A stretch of DNA of 64,000 nucleotides from Faecalicatena orotica (GTDB lineage: Bacteria; Bacillota; Clostridia; Lachnospirales; Lachnospiraceae). Below the pieces are notes generated by a model. That model did no database searches, was not told the DNA's origin, and saw only the letters and a list, made by a program, of their open reading frames with translations. This document shows positions 1 to 8,942 of this stretch, in pieces. The stretch spans positions 186,001 to 250,000 of the forward strand of contig NZ_QGDL01000002.1 of assembly GCF_003149245.1 (NCBI RefSeq), given 5' to 3'. Made by a program: the position numbers and the translations under genes. The number at the start of each line of letters is the position of its first letter. Positions within the stretch are counted from its first letter, which is position 1.

Positions 1-1
1 G

Positions 2-781
2 CGCGGGGAGTCGGAGGAAGGGCTGACGGACCGCAGCCTTTTGACCGTGGAAGGAATCTGGGATTTCGTCCAGACCGTGGATGTGGAGGATATCAGGGAA
101 GTTCTCCAGCGCCAGATCGATTACAATACCGCAATTGCTGAGGAGGGTCTGCGCGGGAATTACGGGGCGAATATTGGAAACGTGATTCTGGAGGCGTATG
201 GGGACGACGTTAGAAACCGTGCGAAAGCGATGGCGGCTGCCGGTTCGGATGCGAGAATGAACGGCTGTGAGCTCCCGGTTATCATTAATTCCGGAAGCGG
301 CAATCAGGGGATGACCTGTTCCCTTCCGGTTCTGGAATATGCAAAGGAATTAAAAGCAGACAGAGAAAAAATGTTCCGTGCACTGGCATTATCGAATCTG
401 GTGGCGATCCATCAGAAGACGGGCATCGGACGCTTGTCCGCGTACTGCGGTGCGGTAAGCGCCGGAGCGGCAGCGGGCGCCGGGATTGCGTATCTGTGCG
501 GCGGAGGATATGAGGAGATCGCCCATACAGTCGTGAATGCGCTTGCGATTGTATCCGGTATGGTCTGCGACGGTGCAAAAGCATCCTGTGCCGCTAAGAT
601 TGCAGCGTCAGTTGATGCGGGAATCCTTGGATATAACATGTATATCCGCGGGCAGCAGTTCTACGGAGGCGACGGAATCATCACAAAGGGTGTGGAGAAG
701 ACAATCCAGAATGTCGGCCGGCTCGGCAAGGAAGGAATGCGCGAGACAAACGAAGAGATTATTAAGATCATGGTAGAGTAG
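2..781 (+). CDS. L-cysteine desulfidase / L-serine dehydratase-like protein (UPF0597, CyuA/YhaM type), 5' truncated
   Basis: The reading frame is already open at base 2, so the gene begins upstream of the window and only about the last 259 codons are seen; the TTG at 41 is internal. The glycine-rich stretch SGSGNQG near base 290, followed by alternating hydrophobic helices and Cys-containing segments (YCGAVSAG, CDGAKASCA), is typical of the UPF0597/CdsB family. Members are cytosolic Fe-S enzymes that break L-cysteine into pyruvate, ammonia and sulfide; related proteins act on serine. The Cys residues near the C-terminus fit cluster ligands, but I cannot tell which substrate is used. The protein ends in IKIMVE before a TAG. 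A mutarotase-like gene follows 48 bases later with its own ribosome site, and nothing links the two functionally. Confidence 0.85.
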   Translation, partial: RGESEEGLTDRSLLTVEGIWDFVQTVDVEDIREVLQRQIDYNTAIAEEGLRGNYGANIGNVILEAYGDDVRNRAKAMAAAGSDARMNGCELPVIINSGSGNQGMTCSLPVLEYAKELKADREKMFRALALSNLVAIHQKTGIGRLSAYCGAVSAGAAAGAGIAYLCGGGYEEIAHTVVNALAIVSGMVCDGAKASCAAKIAASVDAGILGYNMYIRGQQFYGGDGIITKGVEKTIQNVGRLGKEGMRETNEEIIKIMVE

Positions 782-829
782 TCAGGCAGAGTCGCCATGA
801 TGAAATGAATGAGAATGGAGGAACTGGAT

Positions 830-1699
830 ATGAAACTGGAAAATGAATATCTTTGTGTAGAGATTTCGGAGGAAGGCGCCGAACTCACAAGAATTTATGA
901 CAAACAAAAGGAGACGGACGTGCTGTGGGAGGGTAATCCCGTTTACTGGAAACGGCATTCACCTGTCTTATTTCCAAATGTAGGAAAGACTTACCATAAT
1001 ACCGTGCGTATCCAGGGAACCCAGTATCCGACTTCTCAGCACGGGTTCGCAAGAGATAATACTTTCACATGTACGGTCTGTAAGAAAGACAGGGCCGAAT
1101 TTCTCCTGCATTCGAATGAGGAGACGATGGAAGTGTACCCGTTTGACTTTGAACTTTATATTTCCTATACTCTGACGGAAAAGACAGTCGAAGTAAAATG
1201 GAAGGTAAGAAATCCTTCCGATGAGACGATCTATTTCACCATTGGCGGACACCCGGCATTTCGTTTTGCAGAACAGGAGGGGAAGAAGGACGATTACTGC
1301 CTGCATTTCCCGGGAAAAGAAAGCCTGCAGTATATTCTGATTGATCCTAATTCAGGCACGGCAAACGTGGATGAGACTTTCGAAATGGAGCTTCAGGATG
1401 CCAAATATCCGTTGTCTGAACAACTGTTTGAGAATGATGCACTGATCTTCGATGACGGGCAGATAGAGGAAGTATGGATCTGCAGAAAGGACGGAACGCC
1501 TTATGTAGGCATGAAGTGTGAGGGATTCCCGAATTTTGGAATCTGGTCTGTCAAAGATGCTCCTTTCGTATGCCTGGAACCTTGGGCCGGAAGATGCGAC
1601 AACCGTGGATTTGAGGGGGACATATCCGAAAAACCCGGAATTAACAAGTTAGAAGGAATGGGAACATTTACGAAAACGTATCAGATTGTAGTTGCATAG
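830..1699 (+). CDS. Aldose 1-epimerase family protein (LacX-like galactose mutarotase fold)
   Basis: A 289-residue cytosolic protein of the aldose-1-epimerase/LacX group, which interconverts alpha and beta anomers of free sugars. Visible family features are the N-terminal ENEYLCVEISEEGAEL strand pair, the substrate-loop histidine in QHGFARD (about residue 74), the IGGHPAF motif with its conserved histidine, and the C-terminal LEPWAGRCD segment. An upstream in-frame ATG at 809 is possible, but the GGAGG at 817-821 is correctly spaced only for the ATG at 830, so I chose that start. It is a single-gene unit ended by the terminator at 1745-1778. The exact sugar cannot be read from sequence; LacX-type members are often broad or uncharacterised. 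Confidence 0.85.
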   Translation: MKLENEYLCVEISEEGAELTRIYDKQKETDVLWEGNPVYWKRHSPVLFPNVGKTYHNTVRIQGTQYPTSQHGFARDNTFTCTVCKKDRAEFLLHSNEETMEVYPFDFELYISYTLTEKTVEVKWKVRNPSDETIYFTIGGHPAFRFAEQEGKKDDYCLHFPGKESLQYILIDPNSGTANVDETFEMELQDAKYPLSEQLFENDALIFDDGQIEEVWICRKDGTPYVGMKCEGFPNFGIWSVKDAPFVCLEPWAGRCDNRGFEGDISEKPGINKLEGMGTFTKTYQIVVA

Positions 1700-1744
1700 A
1701 TGATATCCGGCGATTAGCTGAAACAGTAGGACTGCCGGAGGGAA

Positions 1745-1778
1745 AGAAGCTGACACTGCGTGTGGAGGCTTCTTTTTT
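1745..1778 (+). terminator. Rho-independent terminator after the mutarotase-like gene
   Basis: AGAAGC (1745-1750) pairs with GCTTCT (1768-1773), with an inner CAC/GTG pairing, and a six-T run follows immediately. It separates the mutarotase gene from the ABC importer operon. Confidence 0.75.
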
Positions 1779-1815
1779 CTGGGGAATTGCACTTGCTTCT
1801 ATCCCCCACCGGGGG

Positions 1816-1844
1816 TTGTGTCATAAAAATCACAATGATATACT
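1816..1844 (+). promoter_or_regulatory. Sigma-A type promoter of the peptide/nickel ABC operon
   Basis: TTGTGT (1816-1821), a 17-base spacer, then TATACT (1839-1844), 28 bases before the binding-protein start. A short GC hairpin, CCCCC-acc-GGGGG (1803-1815), sits just upstream of the -35. I see no NikR-type palindrome. Confidence 0.6.
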
Positions 1845-1871
1845 GAAAAAAATGCGATACAGGGGGAAAAT

Positions 1872-3482
1872 ATGGGAAGAAAAGTGATCAGTATATTGTG
1901 TGCCGCCGGCCTTCTGGCGGGACTTTTGACGGGGTGTTCCGGAAAAAGCAGTGAAGAAAAACAGGCTGCGGATAAAGATAATAAAGATTCTGTCATTGTG
2001 ACTATGCCGACGACTTCGGAGCCGGAATCCGGCTTTGACCCTGCGTATGGGTGGGGAGCCGGGGAGCATGTGCATGAGCCTTTGATCCAGAGCACTCTGA
2101 CCACGACTACGAAAGATCTGAAGATAGAGAAAGATCTTGCAGTGGATTATTCTGTAAGCGAGGACGGCCTGACATGGACTGTCACCATACGGGATGATGT
2201 GAAGTTTACTGACGGAGAAAAGCTGACGGCAGAGGATGTTGCTTTTACATATAATAACTGTAAGGAGAAGAGTTCTGTGAACGACTTCACGATGCTGGAC
2301 CGGGCTGTGGCTGTGGACGATACTACGGTAGAGTTTAAAATGACAAAACCGTATTCCATCTGGCCCTATACAATGGCGATCGTGGGAATTGTGCCGGAAC
2401 ACGCCTATGATGAGAATTACGGACAGAATCCGGTTGGTTCCGGACGCTACATTATGAAGCAGTGGGACAAAGGGCAGCAGGTTATCTTTGAGGCAAACCC
2501 GGATTATTATGGGGAGGCCCCCGAGATGAAAAAGGTGACAGTCCTGTTCATGGAGGAGGATGCGGCACTTGCGGCAGCGATGGCGGGACAGGTGGATGTG
2601 GCCCACACGGCTGCTTCCTACAGTGACCAGTCAGTAGACGGCTATCATCTGCTTGCCGTGCAGACTGTGGATAACAGAGGTTTTAATCTTCCTGTTGCAG
2701 AACCACAGGAGAAAGACGGGATTGCTTATGGAAATGCATTTACGGCGGATGTAAATGTAAGGCGGGCAATTAATATTGGAATTGACCGCGATGAGATGAT
2801 TGAAAATGTTCTGAATGGATACGGAACGAAAGCTTACAGTGTGTGCGACAAGATGCCGTGGTACAATGGTGACAGCGAAGTAACATATGATTCTGACGAA
2901 GCAAAAAGGCTTCTGGATGAAGCCGGCTGGAAGGAAGGGCATGACGGTATCCGGGAAAAGGACGGTATAAAGGCGGCCTTTACACTGATGTTTAGTAACG
3001 GGGACTCTGTCCGTCAGGCGCTGGCGGAAGACGTATCCAATCAGCTGAAGGAAATCGGGATCGAAGTTACGACCGAAGGTGTGGGATGGGACACGGCCTA
3101 TGACCGTGCGCAGTCAGAACCTCTTGTATGGGGATGGGGCGCGCATACGCCGATGGAGCTTTACAATATTTACCACACACTCTCAGGTACAGGGATCGGT
3201 CAGGCGGAGTATTCCCCTTATGCAAACGAGACAGTTGACCGTTATATGGACGAGGCACTTGCGTCAGGGTCACTTGAGGAATCCTATGAGCTCTGGCAGA
3301 AGGCACAGTGGGACGGGACAACGGGGATTACACAGGACGGAGATATCCCGTGGATCTGGCTGTGCAATATCGACCACCTGTATTTCGTAAAGGACGGCCT
3401 TAAGGTGGCTGACCAGAAAATACATCCCCACGGGCACGGCTGGTCTATCGTGAATAATGTGGATCAGTGGTCATGGGAATAA
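1872..3482 (+). CDS. ABC transporter substrate-binding lipoprotein, peptide/nickel family (SBP family 5)
   Basis: A 536-residue lipoprotein. The N-terminus has a short basic region, a hydrophobic stretch and the lipobox LLTGC (Cys about 22), so it is anchored on the outer face of the membrane. The body matches cluster C (DppA/OppA/NikA) binding proteins: a YSVSEDGLTWTVTIRDDVKF segment, the DVAFTYN motif near residue 122, VGSGRYIMKQW and NPDYYGEAPE, and later VRRAINIGIDRDEM. It captures its ligand outside the cell and delivers it to the permeases encoded next. Family members bind oligopeptides, nickel or nickel-metallophore complexes, and the sequence does not decide between them. The start has GGGGGAAAAT before it. 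It is followed by a GC-rich intercistronic hairpin, as is common after the highly expressed binding-protein gene. Confidence 0.9.
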   Translation: MGRKVISILCAAGLLAGLLTGCSGKSSEEKQAADKDNKDSVIVTMPTTSEPESGFDPAYGWGAGEHVHEPLIQSTLTTTTKDLKIEKDLAVDYSVSEDGLTWTVTIRDDVKFTDGEKLTAEDVAFTYNNCKEKSSVNDFTMLDRAVAVDDTTVEFKMTKPYSIWPYTMAIVGIVPEHAYDENYGQNPVGSGRYIMKQWDKGQQVIFEANPDYYGEAPEMKKVTVLFMEEDAALAAAMAGQVDVAHTAASYSDQSVDGYHLLAVQTVDNRGFNLPVAEPQEKDGIAYGNAFTADVNVRRAINIGIDRDEMIENVLNGYGTKAYSVCDKMPWYNGDSEVTYDSDEAKRLLDEAGWKEGHDGIREKDGIKAAFTLMFSNGDSVRQALAEDVSNQLKEIGIEVTTEGVGWDTAYDRAQSEPLVWGWGAHTPMELYNIYHTLSGTGIGQAEYSPYANETVDRYMDEALASGSLEESYELWQKAQWDGTTGITQDGDIPWIWLCNIDHLYFVKDGLKVADQKIHPHGHGWSIVNNVDQWSWE

Positions 3483-3533
3483 GGGCGGACTATATAAGGC
3501 GCATTATCCGTAGGTGCAAAGATAAAACAGAAG

Positions 3534-3558
3534 GGACGCAGGCAGAAAAGCCGCGTCC
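3534..3558 (+). terminator. Intercistronic stem-loop between binding protein and permease genes
   Basis: GGACGC with GGC (3534-3543) pairs with GCC plus GCGTCC (3550-3558) with a single bulged A; no long T run follows. It probably stabilises or partly terminates the binding-protein message, so that less permease than binding protein is made. Confidence 0.5.
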
Positions 3559-3584
3559 TGTTTCTGGTTCATTAGGGGGAAAGA

Positions 3585-4577
3585 ATGGAGAAACGACTGG
3601 GAATACAAATCAGAAATAAGGTCATTCGTATGGTCCTTCTGGTTCTTACGACGAGCATGCTTACTTTTATATTGATGAAAGCGTCTCCCATTGACCCTCT
3701 GCAGGCAAATGTGGGACAGGCGGCGCTGGGAAGCATGAGCCACGAACAGGTAGAAAAGCTGGAAGAATACTGGGGTGTAGGGGAATCACCTGTGAAACAA
3801 TATGTTTCATGGGCAGCGGATTTCATCAGAGGAGACATGGGAACTTCCCTGCTGTACCGCCAGCCAGTGGCAGATGTGATTGCAGTAAAACTGGCGAATT
3901 CGCTGTTTCTTATGGTTACTGCTTGGATTCTGTCCGGGATTCTGGGCTTTTTCCTCGGAGTCATATCGGGGATGAACCGTGGAAGATGGATCGACAGGCT
4001 TGTGAAGGGATACTGCCTTCTCATATCCAGCACCCCCACGTTCTGGCTGGCACTGCTGCTTTTGATGGTGTTTGGTGTCTGGCTGAAAATCCTGCCAGTC
4101 GGTTTAAGTGTTCCGATCGGGGTGGAAGCCGCGGGAGTCACATTTTTCGACCGGGTGTACCATGCAGTCCTTCCCGCACTGACACTCAGTATCACCGGAG
4201 TGTCTAACATTGCCCTGCACACAAGAGAAAAAATGATCGGGATCATGGAAAGTGAATATGTACTCTTTGCACGGGCGAGAGGGGAAAAGGGCCTGGTTTT
4301 GTTTTGGCATCATGGATTGCGCAATGCACTGCTCCCCGCAATTACGCTTCATTTTGCAGCGGTCAGTGAAATCTTCGGGGGCTCGGTGCTGGTGGAACAG
4401 GTATTCTCCTATCCGGGACTGGGGCAGGCGGCGGTATCTGCGGGGCTCGGCAGTGATATGCCGCTTCTGATGGCGATCACGATCATCAGTGCACTGTTTG
4501 TATTCGGCGGAAATATGATTGCGGACATTCTTTACGGCATCGTTGACCCGAGGATCAGAAAAGGAGGGGCAGCATGA
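3585..4577 (+). CDS. ABC transporter permease, DppB/NikB type
   Basis: A 330-residue inner-membrane protein with about six hydrophobic segments (roughly residues 13-30, 100-130, 145-170, 185-205, 250-275 and 300-320). The signature of peptide/nickel permeases is visible: an EKMIGIMESEYVLFARARGEKG stretch starting near residue 213 is the cytoplasmic EAA-type loop that docks with the ATPase, and VEQVFSYPGLG is the conserved DppB motif. It forms half of the transmembrane channel with the next gene product. The ATG at 3585 follows AGGGGGA. Its stop overlaps the next start (ATGA at 4574), implying translational coupling. Confidence 0.92.
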   Translation: MEKRLGIQIRNKVIRMVLLVLTTSMLTFILMKASPIDPLQANVGQAALGSMSHEQVEKLEEYWGVGESPVKQYVSWAADFIRGDMGTSLLYRQPVADVIAVKLANSLFLMVTAWILSGILGFFLGVISGMNRGRWIDRLVKGYCLLISSTPTFWLALLLLMVFGVWLKILPVGLSVPIGVEAAGVTFFDRVYHAVLPALTLSITGVSNIALHTREKMIGIMESEYVLFARARGEKGLVLFWHHGLRNALLPAITLHFAAVSEIFGGSVLVEQVFSYPGLGQAAVSAGLGSDMPLLMAITIISALFVFGGNMIADILYGIVDPRIRKGGAA

Positions 4578-5401
4578 TGAGACATCTAAACGGGAGACAG
4601 AGAGTTCTGCTCGGCCTGATAGTCAGCGCGGTCATCCTTCTGACAGTATGCATTGGCGGGGCATTCTGCGGCGATGCGGCGAGAGTGACGGATTTTTCCA
4701 GAAAGAATCTGGAACCATGCCTTAGGTATCCTTTCGGGACAGACTGGCTCGGAAGAGATATGCTTGTGCGGACACTGAAGGGAATTTCCTTAAGCGTTTT
4801 GCTGGGGATGGCAGCGGCGGCAGTGAGCGCTTTTATCGCTCTGGCTCTGGGAATTGCGGCTGCAACGCTGGGGAAAACGGTGGATGCCGTAATCTCCTTT
4901 GTCATTGACCTGTTGATGGGGATTCCCCATATTTTACTTTTGATCCTGATTTCCGTGGCACTGGGAAAAGGCTTCCGCGGTGTGGCATGGGGCGTGGCAC
5001 TGACCCACTGGCCGTCTCTTGCGCGTCTGATCAGGGCGGAAGTGATGCAGTTAAAGGAAAGTCCTTACATCCAGATTGCAGGAAAACTGGGAAAGAGCCG
5101 GTGGTATATTGCAGGAAAGCATATGCTCCCGCACCTGATGCCCCAGTTCCTGACCGGTCTGGTGCTACTTTTTCCACATGCTATCCTGCATGAGTCGAGC
5201 GTCACTTTTCTGGGATTCGGGCTCTCCTCAGAACAGCCTGCAATCGGCATCATTTTATCAGAATCTATGAAATATCTTGTAACCGGGAAATGGTGGCTTG
5301 CTTTATTTCCTGGGACTGCGCTTGTTCTCGTCGTTGTACTGTTCTATGTGGCAGGGGAAAACCTGCGGAAACTGACAGACCCGGGCAGTGTACATAAATA
5401 A
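4574..5401 (+). CDS. ABC transporter permease, DppC/NikC type
   Basis: A 275-residue integral membrane protein, the second channel half of the importer. It has an N-terminal membrane helix (LIVSAVILLTVCIGG), the DppC landmark YPFGTDWLGRDMLVR near residue 50, five further hydrophobic segments, and the cytoplasmic loop with RAEVMQLKESPYIQIAGKLG. The HESSVTFLGFGLSSEQPAIG motif near residue 208 is characteristic of the C-type permease. The ATG at 4574 overlaps the previous stop; the ATG at 4577 is an equally possible start. The AAGGAGGGG at 4560 serves either. A repeated stem-loop follows the stop, then the ATPase genes. Confidence 0.92.
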   Translation: MMRHLNGRQRVLLGLIVSAVILLTVCIGGAFCGDAARVTDFSRKNLEPCLRYPFGTDWLGRDMLVRTLKGISLSVLLGMAAAAVSAFIALALGIAAATLGKTVDAVISFVIDLLMGIPHILLLILISVALGKGFRGVAWGVALTHWPSLARLIRAEVMQLKESPYIQIAGKLGKSRWYIAGKHMLPHLMPQFLTGLVLLFPHAILHESSVTFLGFGLSSEQPAIGIILSESMKYLVTGKWWLALFPGTALVLVVVLFYVAGENLRKLTDPGSVHK

Positions 5402-5438
5402 GTTACTGTGCACCCCCTCCGGGCGTGCACGGTAACTT
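5401..5438. repeat. Dispersed stem-loop repeat, copy 1 (GTTACTGTGCAC arms)
   Basis: GTTACTGTGCAC (5402-5413) pairs with GTGCACGGTAAC (5425-5436), with one G-T wobble and an 11-base GC-rich loop. The arms match those of the hairpin at 19317-19349 and, more loosely, those at 16208, 28394 and 49858. Here it lies inside an operon, between permease and ATPase genes, without a T run. Confidence 0.7.
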
Positions 5439-5489
5439 AAATTAAAGAAGAAAGGTGCAATCTTGTACCTAACGGAAGGAGGAAGGTTC

Positions 5490-6413
5490 ATGGAGGAGCC
5501 GGTCCTGAAAATTGAACACCTGAACATCTCTTTTTTACAGTATACTAACGGTATGCGCCAGTCGCAGCTCGATGTAATTCGTGATCTGGATGTGGAAGTC
5601 AACGCGGGGGAGATGGTGGCCGTGGTCGGTTCGAGCGGTTCGGGAAAAAGTCTGCTGGCCCATGCGGTACTCGGCATTCTTCCTTACAACGCAGCCAGAG
5701 GCGGAAGGATGACTTACAGGGGCAGTGAACTGACGCAGGAGCGCATTGAAAAACTGCGCGGCAGTGAGATTGTGATGGTACCACAGAGCCTGTCCTATCT
5801 GGACCCGCTTGTTAAAATAGGAAAGCAGATCCGAAAAGGAAGAAACGATCAGAAGACGGTTGAAAAATTGAAGAACATTTTCCGCAGATATGATTTGAAA
5901 GAAGAAGTGGAGGACCTTTACCCGTTTGAACTATCAGGAGGCATGAACCGGAGAATCCTGATTTCGACGGCGTTGATCGAGGAGCCGAAGCTTGTGATTG
6001 CAGACGAGCCGACGCCGGGACTGGATCTGAAAGTGGCAAAACGGGCGATGGGGCACTTCCGGGAACTTGCCGATTTGGGGGCGGGGGTTCTGGTGATTAC
6101 CCACGATCTGGAGCTGGCACTGGAAACTGCGGACCGGGTGGTCGTATTTTATGCGGGCTGTACCGTGGAAGAAGCCGCGAGTAAAGATTTTATCAGGGAA
6201 GAGACCCTGCGGCATCCGTATACAAAGGCACTCTGGCGGGCGCTGCCGCAGCATGGCTTTCAGTTTATAGAAGGCGTACAGCCGTATGTCAAGGAAATGC
6301 CGGAAGGATGTCCCTTCTCACCAAGGTGCGGTATGTGTACACAGGAGTGCCGGAGCGATATCCCGTACCGTAGTTTACGTGGCGGCCGGGTCAGATGTTT
6401 ATATGCGACATAG
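5490..6413 (+). CDS. ABC transporter ATP-binding protein, DppD/NikD type
   Basis: A 307-residue cytosolic ATPase that drives the importer. Walker A is GSSGSGKS (about residue 50), the signature is LSGGMNRR with the usual Q replaced by N, Walker B is LVIADEPT, and the H-loop is VITHDLE. The C-terminal extension PEGCPFSPRCGMCTQEC is the Cys-rich tail typical of oligopeptide/nickel ATPases. A TTG at 5463 is in frame, but GGAAGGAGGAAGG at 5474-5486 points to the ATG at 5490. It forms a heterodimer with the short ATPase encoded ten bases downstream. Confidence 0.9.
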   Translation: MEEPVLKIEHLNISFLQYTNGMRQSQLDVIRDLDVEVNAGEMVAVVGSSGSGKSLLAHAVLGILPYNAARGGRMTYRGSELTQERIEKLRGSEIVMVPQSLSYLDPLVKIGKQIRKGRNDQKTVEKLKNIFRRYDLKEEVEDLYPFELSGGMNRRILISTALIEEPKLVIADEPTPGLDLKVAKRAMGHFRELADLGAGVLVITHDLELALETADRVVVFYAGCTVEEAASKDFIREETLRHPYTKALWRALPQHGFQFIEGVQPYVKEMPEGCPFSPRCGMCTQECRSDIPYRSLRGGRVRCLYAT

Positions 6414-6422
6414 GAGTATAAG

Positions 6423-7028
6423 ATGAAATTAGAGCTAAAAAATGTATCTTATCAATATAAAAAAGATGGCAGAAAAATACTGGATAATTTCAGTATGACT
6501 GTGGAGGATTCGCAGAGAGTCGGGCTGATCGCCCCCAGCGGGTATGGAAAAACGACATTGTGCAAACTGCTTTCTGGGTATTTAACGCCCGATCAGGGAG
6601 AGATCCTGCTTGATGGCAGGCCTGTTTCTTCATATAAAGGATACTGCCCGGTACAGATGGTCTGGCAGCAGCCTGAGCTGGCGGTCAACCCGCGGCTTCG
6701 GATGAAGGAAGTAATCCGGGAGGGCGACGAGGTAGAGGAAAGAATCTTAGTGGAACTGGGGATAGAAGAGGACTGGATGAACCGCTTTCCGGCAGAGCTT
6801 TCCGGCGGGGAACTACAGCGGTTCTGTCTGGCGCGCGCGCTGGGGAGAAGGACAAAATTCCTGCTGGCAGATGAGATCAGCACGATGCTGGACCTGATTA
6901 CCCAGAGCCAGATCTGGAATTTCCTGCTCAGGGAAGTGACAGAGAGAAAGATTGGCCTGATAGCGGTCAGCCATAACCAGCCGCTGTTAGAGAAAGTGTG
7001 CAGCAGTGAGATCAGGCTGGATGGCTGA
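6423..7028 (+). CDS. ABC transporter ATP-binding protein, short DppF/NikE type
   Basis: A 201-residue ATPase forming the second nucleotide-binding subunit. Walker A is SGYGKTT (about residue 40), the signature is LSGGELQRFCLARAL, Walker B is FLLADEIS, and the switch histidine is in VSHNQP. The Walker B region reads ADEISTMLD rather than the common DEPTSALD. The protein stops straight after the nucleotide-binding core and lacks the oligopeptide C-terminal tail carried by most DppF proteins, as seen in compact nickel/metallophore systems; this favours, but does not prove, a metal-related ligand. The binding protein, two permeases and two ATPases make a complete importer. Confidence 0.88.
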   Translation: MKLELKNVSYQYKKDGRKILDNFSMTVEDSQRVGLIAPSGYGKTTLCKLLSGYLTPDQGEILLDGRPVSSYKGYCPVQMVWQQPELAVNPRLRMKEVIREGDEVEERILVELGIEEDWMNRFPAELSGGELQRFCLARALGRRTKFLLADEISTMLDLITQSQIWNFLLREVTERKIGLIAVSHNQPLLEKVCSSEIRLDG

Positions 7029-7141
7029 GAACCGGCCCTGCGAATCGTAATGGCACAGGAACCGGAGATTAAAAAAAGTCGTAGTAATAGCCCCGAAAAT
7101 TTGCTAAGATATAGTTAGTTGATTAGAGGAGGGCGCGGCGC

Positions 7142-8941
7142 ATGGCAGTGATTGGAATTGATCTGGGGACAACGAACAGTCTGGCGGCTGTCTGGAGGAA
7201 CGGGTGCAGTGAACTGATTCCAAATGCATTCGGGGAGGTGTTAACACCGAGTGTGGTGAGTGTCGATGTAGCAGGGACTGTGTTTGTCGGGAAGACTGCG
7301 AAGGAACGGCTGATCTCACATCCTGAGTGCACGGCCTGTGTATTTAAGCGGTTTATGGGGACGGAGAAGGTTTACAAGCTGGGGCAAAAGAGCTATACCC
7401 CGGAAGAGCTTTCTTCTTTTGTGCTCAGAAAGTTAAGGGAAGACGCGGAGAATTATCTTAAGGAAACAGTAACGGAGGCGGTAGTAAGTGTGCCGGCTTA
7501 TTTTAATAATGCCCAGAGGGATGCAACAAAGCGTGCAGGAGAACTGGCAGGTCTTGTCGTGAAGCGGATTATTAATGAACCGTCTGCCGCGGCGCTGGCC
7601 TGTCAGCATTTGTATCCAGAGGAAGAGACGGTCGAGCTTGTCTTCGATTTTGGCGGGGGGACTCTGGATGTATCTGTGGTAGACTGTTTTGACAATATTA
7701 TAAATGTCGTTTCTGTCAGCGGGGATAACCATCTGGGGGGCTGTGATTTTGACCGGGCTATGGCTGAGTATTTCTGCAGAGAGCAGGGAATGGAGTTAAA
7801 AAAACTTTCTCTTTCAGAGCAGGCCGCAGTCCTGAAGAGTGCAGAAGCCTGTAAGATCGCGCTGTCAGATGCGGAACAGGCGGAGATGACTGTTCATTAC
7901 GGCGGTGAGACACGTACATTATTTTTTGATACGGAGAAAATGATCCAGGCATCGGCGGGAATCTTCAAAAGGCTGATAGAACCCTTAAAACAGGCGGTTC
8001 TCGGGGCAGAACTGAAATGGGAAGACATAAACAGGATCATCCTTGTAGGCGGTTCCTGCAACATGCCGGCGGTAAGATTGTATCTGCAGCATTTCTTAAA
8101 GAAGGAGGCTGTTTTCTTAGGATCGCCGGACACCATTGTTGCACTGGGCACCGGTACATATGCAGGAATTAAGGAACGGAAAGCAGAGATCAGGGACATG
8201 CTTCTGACGGATGTGTGTCCGTTTACTCTGGGAGTGGAGATTAAGGACGGGGTGATGTCCCCGATTATTGAGCGGAATAGCGCACTGCCTGTCAGCAGGT
8301 CACGGAAGTATGTGACAATTTCGGATTTCCAGAAAATCCTGAGATTTGCGATTTATCAGGGAGAGGCGCCTGTCGCGGAAGATAACATCCTGTTAGGTGA
8401 AATCGAGGTCCCGGTGCCTCCTGCACTTGCGGAGAAAGAAGCCGCAGAGGTCCGTTTTACATATGATATCAACGGAATTCTGGAGGTAGATGCGAGAGTC
8501 CTCAGTACAAATGAAACGAGGCACCTTGTCATTATAGATAGGAAGAACAGGATGAGTCAGGCACAGATTCAGGAGACCTTGGAAGAAATGCAGAAATTAA
8601 AGATTCATCCGAGGGAACGGGAGGAGAATGCCTATCTGCTCTCAAGATGTGAGTCATTGTACGCGCAGGCAGGTCCGGGACTGCGGGAATTTCTGCTGGA
8701 CCAGATGCAGTATTTCCAGTTTCTTTTGGAAACCCAGAATGACCTGAAGATTAAGAAGGGCAGGGAATACTTTACCCGCGCTCTGGATGCGGCAGAGGAC
8801 AGTATGGCAATATTCCGTACGGAGGAAGAGTTCCGGTCATTTTCTGACAGATGGTACGAGGAGGCAAAACAGGAAGAAGCGGATGGCGAACTGGATGCGG
8901 ATCTGGATGCATGGCTGGGGAAAGGACATTTGACGAGTTAA
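7142..8941 (+). CDS. Hsp70-family chaperone, HscC-like
   Basis: A 599-residue Hsp70. The ATPase domain (about 1-360) shows the phosphate-1 motif IGIDLGTTNS, the connect/phosphate-2 motifs VFDFGGGTLDVSV and GGDNHLGG-like GDNHLGGCDFD, and the adenosine motif ILVGGSCNMPAV. A substrate-binding beta domain (about 370-490) and a short acidic lid follow. The ISHPECTACVFKRFMGT segment and the short C-terminus without an EEVD-like tail resemble HscC rather than housekeeping DnaK. The next gene, two bases downstream, encodes a membrane J-domain protein, mirroring the HscC/DjlB-DjlC pairing known in enterics. It probably works on a restricted set of membrane-proximal clients. GAGGAGGGCG precedes the start. 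Confidence 0.88.
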   Translation: MAVIGIDLGTTNSLAAVWRNGCSELIPNAFGEVLTPSVVSVDVAGTVFVGKTAKERLISHPECTACVFKRFMGTEKVYKLGQKSYTPEELSSFVLRKLREDAENYLKETVTEAVVSVPAYFNNAQRDATKRAGELAGLVVKRIINEPSAAALACQHLYPEEETVELVFDFGGGTLDVSVVDCFDNIINVVSVSGDNHLGGCDFDRAMAEYFCREQGMELKKLSLSEQAAVLKSAEACKIALSDAEQAEMTVHYGGETRTLFFDTEKMIQASAGIFKRLIEPLKQAVLGAELKWEDINRIILVGGSCNMPAVRLYLQHFLKKEAVFLGSPDTIVALGTGTYAGIKERKAEIRDMLLTDVCPFTLGVEIKDGVMSPIIERNSALPVSRSRKYVTISDFQKILRFAIYQGEAPVAEDNILLGEIEVPVPPALAEKEAAEVRFTYDINGILEVDARVLSTNETRHLVIIDRKNRMSQAQIQETLEEMQKLKIHPREREENAYLLSRCESLYAQAGPGLREFLLDQMQYFQFLLETQNDLKIKKGREYFTRALDAAEDSMAIFRTEEEFRSFSDRWYEEAKQEEADGELDADLDAWLGKGHLTS

Positions 8942-8942
8942 G

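Noticed and set aside
1830-2606. 258-codon frame opposite the binding-protein gene
   Set aside because: It is fully antisense to a clear lipoprotein gene, rich in His, Arg and Ser, with no ribosome site or family likeness.
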